Shown here piece after piece: positions 14,297-16,857 of a stretch of 16,857 nt of DNA. Made by a program: the position numbers and the translations under genes. Positions within the stretch are counted from its first letter, which is position 1. Each line of letters starts with the position of its first letter. Source of the stretch: JADJNW01 sp046314415. GTDB lineage: Bacteria; Bacteroidota; Bacteroidia; Chitinophagales; Saprospiraceae. The notes beneath the pieces are model-generated. The model saw only the letters and a program-made list of their open reading frames with translations, made no database searches and had not been told where the DNA came from. Location of the stretch: the NCBI GenBank assembly GCA_046314415.1, contig JBKBWT010000115.1:1-16857 (forward strand). Direction: 5' to 3'.

Positions 14297-15799
14297 ATGA
14301 CTGGTAATGTAGAAACTGCCGCTCCGCAATCGCTTGCACACCGACCGCATTTTCATTTTGCGCCGCTGGCTAAATGGATGAATGACCCCAATGGAATGGT
14401 GTATTTAGACGGGGAATATCATTTATTTTATCAATATTATCCAGATGATATCATATGGGGACCCATGCACTGGGGGCACGCAGTGAGTTATGATATGATT
14501 CACTGGCAACATTTACCAATTGCATTATATCCTGATGAATTGGGTTATATTTTTTCGGGTTCGGCAGTAGCGGATGTAAATAATACCGCAGGATTTAAAA
14601 ATGGGGAAATCACGCCGTTGGTCGCTATTTTTACCTATCATGACCCCATTGGCGAAAAAGCGGAACGGATTGATTATCAGACCCAAGGTATCGCTTATAG
14701 CACTGATCGGGGGCGCAGTTGGACAAAATATGCCGGCAATCCTATTATAAAAAATCCGGGAATGAAAGATTTCCGTGATCCGAAAGTGATGTGGTACGAG
14801 CCAGGTCAGCATTGGGTGATGTCGCTCGCGGCTGGGGATAAAATTTTATTTTATAAATCAGCAAATTTAATAGATTGGACACTGACGGGCAGCTTCGGTG
14901 AACATTACGGCGCGCATGGCGGCGTGTGGGAATGCCCGGATTTACTCGAGTTGCCGGTGGAAGGCAGTTCGCTCAAAAAATGGGTGCTGCTGGTGAGCAT
15001 CAATCCCGGTGGACCCAATGGTGGCTCCGCCACGCAATATTTTATCGGCAATTTTGACGGCAAGACGTTTATCAGCGAAAACCCTGTAAATACAGAGCTT
15101 TGGATAGATTTTGGTACAGATAATTACGCCGGTGTTACCTGGTCGAATGTGCCCGTGCATGACGGTCGCTGTTTATTTATTGGTTGGATGAGCAACTGGA
15201 ATTACGGGCAAAAAGTACCCACCACAACCTGGCGCAGCGCCATGACGGTGCCGCGTAGCTTGCACTTGCGGGAGACCGCCCAAGGCATCCGACTTATTTC
15301 ACAACCGGTAAAAGAACTGGAAACATTACATGAAGCTTTTATTCCCATTTCCACCACGGCATTCACGAAGCATTCAGAATTATCAGCTATTCAGTTTTAT
15401 ACGTATGAATTATATTTGGAATTTGATCTGGAGCAGACCAAAGCGGCTGATTTTGGCGTAGCATTATACAATCATAAAAATGAAAAAGTGCGCATCGGTT
15501 ATGATGTGAAAGCCCGGCAATTTTACATAGATCGCAATCAGTCCGGAAAAATCGATTTTTCTGATAACTTTGTAGGAAGACAGTTGGCACCCCGTTTTTC
15601 AGAGGCTGCGACGTTGAAAATGCATTTGATAGTGGATGTCGCTTCGGTAGAATTATTTGCCGACGATGGGGCTACGGTGATGACAGCTATCTTTTTTCCG
15701 AATGAAGATTTTAATAAAGCGGCTTTATTTAGCGATCATGCTATTACTTTATTACAATCAGGTAAAGTAACGCGGTTGAATCCGGCTGAATTTAAATAA
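14297..15799 (+). CDS. GH32 beta-fructosidase (invertase/levanase type)
   Basis: The 500-aa product is a complete glycoside hydrolase family 32 enzyme: a five-bladed propeller (about residues 18-320) plus C-terminal beta-sandwich. The three catalytic motifs are intact: nucleophile D30 in WMNDPNG, stabiliser D161 in FRDPKVMWY, and acid/base E212 in WECPDLLEL. SGSAVADVNNTAGF fits the exo-inulinase/levanase/invertase group. It releases fructose from sucrose or fructans. There is no signal peptide. An in-frame TAA directly precedes the ATG, so the frame cannot extend across the nearby gap by simple upstream reading. As written the enzyme is cytoplasmic; if the gap joins the wrong contigs or hides a frameshift, a signal peptide could be lost. 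No fructokinase or sugar porter is adjacent. Confidence 0.95.
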   Translation: MTGNVETAAPQSLAHRPHFHFAPLAKWMNDPNGMVYLDGEYHLFYQYYPDDIIWGPMHWGHAVSYDMIHWQHLPIALYPDELGYIFSGSAVADVNNTAGFKNGEITPLVAIFTYHDPIGEKAERIDYQTQGIAYSTDRGRSWTKYAGNPIIKNPGMKDFRDPKVMWYEPGQHWVMSLAAGDKILFYKSANLIDWTLTGSFGEHYGAHGGVWECPDLLELPVEGSSLKKWVLLVSINPGGPNGGSATQYFIGNFDGKTFISENPVNTELWIDFGTDNYAGVTWSNVPVHDGRCLFIGWMSNWNYGQKVPTTTWRSAMTVPRSLHLRETAQGIRLISQPVKELETLHEAFIPISTTAFTKHSELSAIQFYTYELYLEFDLEQTKAADFGVALYNHKNEKVRIGYDVKARQFYIDRNQSGKIDFSDNFVGRQLAPRFSEAATLKMHLIVDVASVELFADDGATVMTAIFFPNEDFNKAALFSDHAITLLQSGKVTRLNPAEFK

Positions 15800-15803
15800 A
15801 AAT

Positions 15804-15830
15804 ATAATATTACTGTTTTTAAAATATTAT
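15804..15830 (+). terminator. Weak AT-only hairpin after the GH32 gene
   Basis: ATAATATT (15804-15811) pairs perfectly with AATATTAT (15823-15830) around an 11-base loop, beginning 5 bp after the stop codon. With only A-T pairs and no clear U-tract after it, it is a poor terminator candidate and may be a chance result of AT richness. Confidence 0.25.
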
Positions 15831-15857
15831 GAGTTTTAAATCATATGCTATTTTGCC

Positions 15858-15865
15858 TATATTTG
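15858..15865 (+). promoter_or_regulatory. -7 element of the small lipoprotein gene
   Basis: TATATTTG matches TAnnTTTG exactly and lies 36 bases upstream of the ATG at 15902. At the -33 position, 20 bases upstream, a TTT replaces TTG (15835-15837). A plausible but not ideal promoter. Confidence 0.45.
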
Positions 15866-15901
15866 AAAAATCGATTTGATATAATAAAATATTAGTATAT
15901 T

Positions 15902-16372
15902 ATGAGAAGTTTAACTTTATTGTTAATTATAATCTGTTCATTCGCAACCGCTTGCCAGCAAAAAGCAACCAATAATACCACGGAAGCTCCAGCGGCTGAT
16001 GCGTCGGCTGCTCCGGAACTTGCGGATGGTAGCTATTGTTATCAATATGCAGTGGGGCGTGATACTACCTATGTTAATCTCATCGTTAATGGAAATGATG
16101 TCAGCGGCGAGATGAATTGGACGCCTTATGAAAAGGACGGTGCTTACGGTACGCTTCAGGGTACGCGAAATGGCAATGAAATCGCGGCAAGCTGGACGTA
16201 CACCATTGAAGGCAGCAACCAAACCGAAGCGGTGCTGTTTAAAGTAGAAGGCGATCACCTGATGCGTAAAGTAGGCGAATTAGAAGACCCGAATAACGAT
16301 GGCAACCTCAAAATGAAAGATCCGGCAAGTGCAACTTATAGCGAACATTATACAAAAGTCACTTGTCCGTAA
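15902..16372 (+). CDS. Small lipoprotein of unknown function
   Basis: The 156-aa product has a signal peptide ending in a lipobox-like FATAC (Cys18), then a disordered Asn/Thr/Ala/Pro-rich stretch to about residue 40 and a compact strand-rich domain (DGSYCYQYAVGRDTTYVNL, VNGNDVSGEMNW, GTLQGTRNGNEIAASWTYTI). Such lipoproteins are common in Bacteroidota and their role is unknown to me. It probably faces the periplasm or the cell surface. It has its own candidate promoter and is followed after 38 bp by the metallophosphoesterase gene on the same strand. Confidence 0.8.
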   Translation: MRSLTLLLIIICSFATACQQKATNNTTEAPAADASAAPELADGSYCYQYAVGRDTTYVNLIVNGNDVSGEMNWTPYEKDGAYGTLQGTRNGNEIAASWTYTIEGSNQTEAVLFKVEGDHLMRKVGELEDPNNDGNLKMKDPASATYSEHYTKVTCP

Positions 16373-16410
16373 ATGGTTTTATAATATATGATAGGCGCCA
16401 TTCACTAATT

Positions 16411-16857
16411 ATGAATAAAATGACACGCTTAACCTTGTTTCTCTTTGTTCCAGCATTATTCCTGGGAGTGCTGCACTTTTCCTACCAACCCGCTGGTATT
16501 TCCCAAAAAATGTCAATGAATGAGGAGCTGTATAACCCCTATTGGACAGAGCAGCATACTGCGTCGCCCAATCTTGCGGGGTCGGATGGCCCACACCTGT
16601 TCTGGCAGGGAGACTCTCTGCGGGTGGTGGAAGTGAGCGGCGCCAATGAAGTAGCCGAACGCCTCATTAAACCGGATGATGGTACCGTTTTTACTTGTCA
16701 GGTTGCCAATGCTGACCAGGATCAGTTTTCATTTACCTTGCAGCCCAATCCAACTGCGCCACCGGCTGTTTATGAACAACCCAAGCGCTTACTGGCAATT
16801 TCTGATATAGAAGGTAATTTTAATGCGTTTTATAGCCTGCTGCTCGGTAATCATGTA
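16411..16857 (+). CDS. Metallophosphoesterase family protein (partial, N-terminal part)
   Basis: The first 149 codons are present and the gene runs off the right edge. The N-terminus is hydrophobic (TRLTLFLFVPALFLGVLHF) and is probably a signal peptide or membrane anchor. About 100 residues of unassigned sequence follow (VEVSGANEVAERLIKPDDG, then a strand-rich part). The calcineurin-like phosphoesterase domain begins at residue 127 with LLAISDIEGNFNAFYSLL. In it the usual first metal motif DxH is DxE (D132-I-E134), followed by GN. The missing remainder should hold the GDxxDRG and GNHD motifs. Whether the enzyme is active cannot be judged from this part. It probably shares a transcript with the lipoprotein gene 38 bp upstream. 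Confidence 0.75.
   Translation, partial: MNKMTRLTLFLFVPALFLGVLHFSYQPAGISQKMSMNEELYNPYWTEQHTASPNLAGSDGPHLFWQGDSLRVVEVSGANEVAERLIKPDDGTVFTCQVANADQDQFSFTLQPNPTAPPAVYEQPKRLLAISDIEGNFNAFYSLLLGNHV

Overview
The window reads as a chromosomal segment of a member of the Bacteroidota, probably close to the Saprospiria/Chitinophagia. Four things point there. A 'putative porin' of the Bacteroidota type is present. A type IX secretion (T9SS) type A sorting domain lies behind a GH53 galactanase. Several genes have upstream sequences matching the Bacteroidota primary sigma consensus (TTG, 19-21 bases, TAnnTTTG). Purine-rich Shine-Dalgarno sequences are mostly absent. The exact taxon cannot be set from sequence reading alone.

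Layout, left to right. 1-80: start of an unknown minus-strand gene running off the edge, with its own promoter. 152-1617 (-): an orphan 149-aa protein and a predicted lipoprotein with MORN/YwqK-like repeats and a TonB C-terminal domain. 1753-3081 (-): a GntP-family gluconate-type permease, divergent from a secreted class-C beta-lactamase-like serine hydrolase (3194-4483, +). 4582-9135 (-): the block recN, fabI, putative porin, read in that order; fabI and the porin are only 45 bp apart with a hairpin between them. 9297-10333 (+): a visibly AT-rich pair of orphan small genes. 10394-10514: a REP/MITE-like inverted doublet between convergent genes. 10537-12774 (-): a secreted two-domain protein of unknown function, then a GH53 endo-galactanase whose T9SS sorting tail is cut off by an in-frame stop. 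12973-14082 (-): a YaeR/GloA2-like VOC metalloprotein and a PNPOx-like stress protein, separated by a terminator that overlaps a promoter. 14283-14292: an assembly gap of ten N. 14297-15799 (+): a GH32 beta-fructosidase without signal peptide. 15902-16857 (+): a small lipoprotein and the start of a metallophosphoesterase that runs off the right edge.

Most of the window is ordinary housekeeping and carbohydrate-use content: envelope lipid synthesis (FabI), DNA repair (RecN), outer-membrane proteins, two glycoside hydrolases and a sugar-acid permease. I do not see a defence locus, CRISPR array, RNA gene or transposase. The most unusual signals are the detached T9SS tail, the REP-like doublet with apparent compensatory changes, the terminator/promoter overlap at 13400-13440, the hairpin that buries an AGGAGG before the porin, and low-complexity phrase-like repeats at the ends of several genes.
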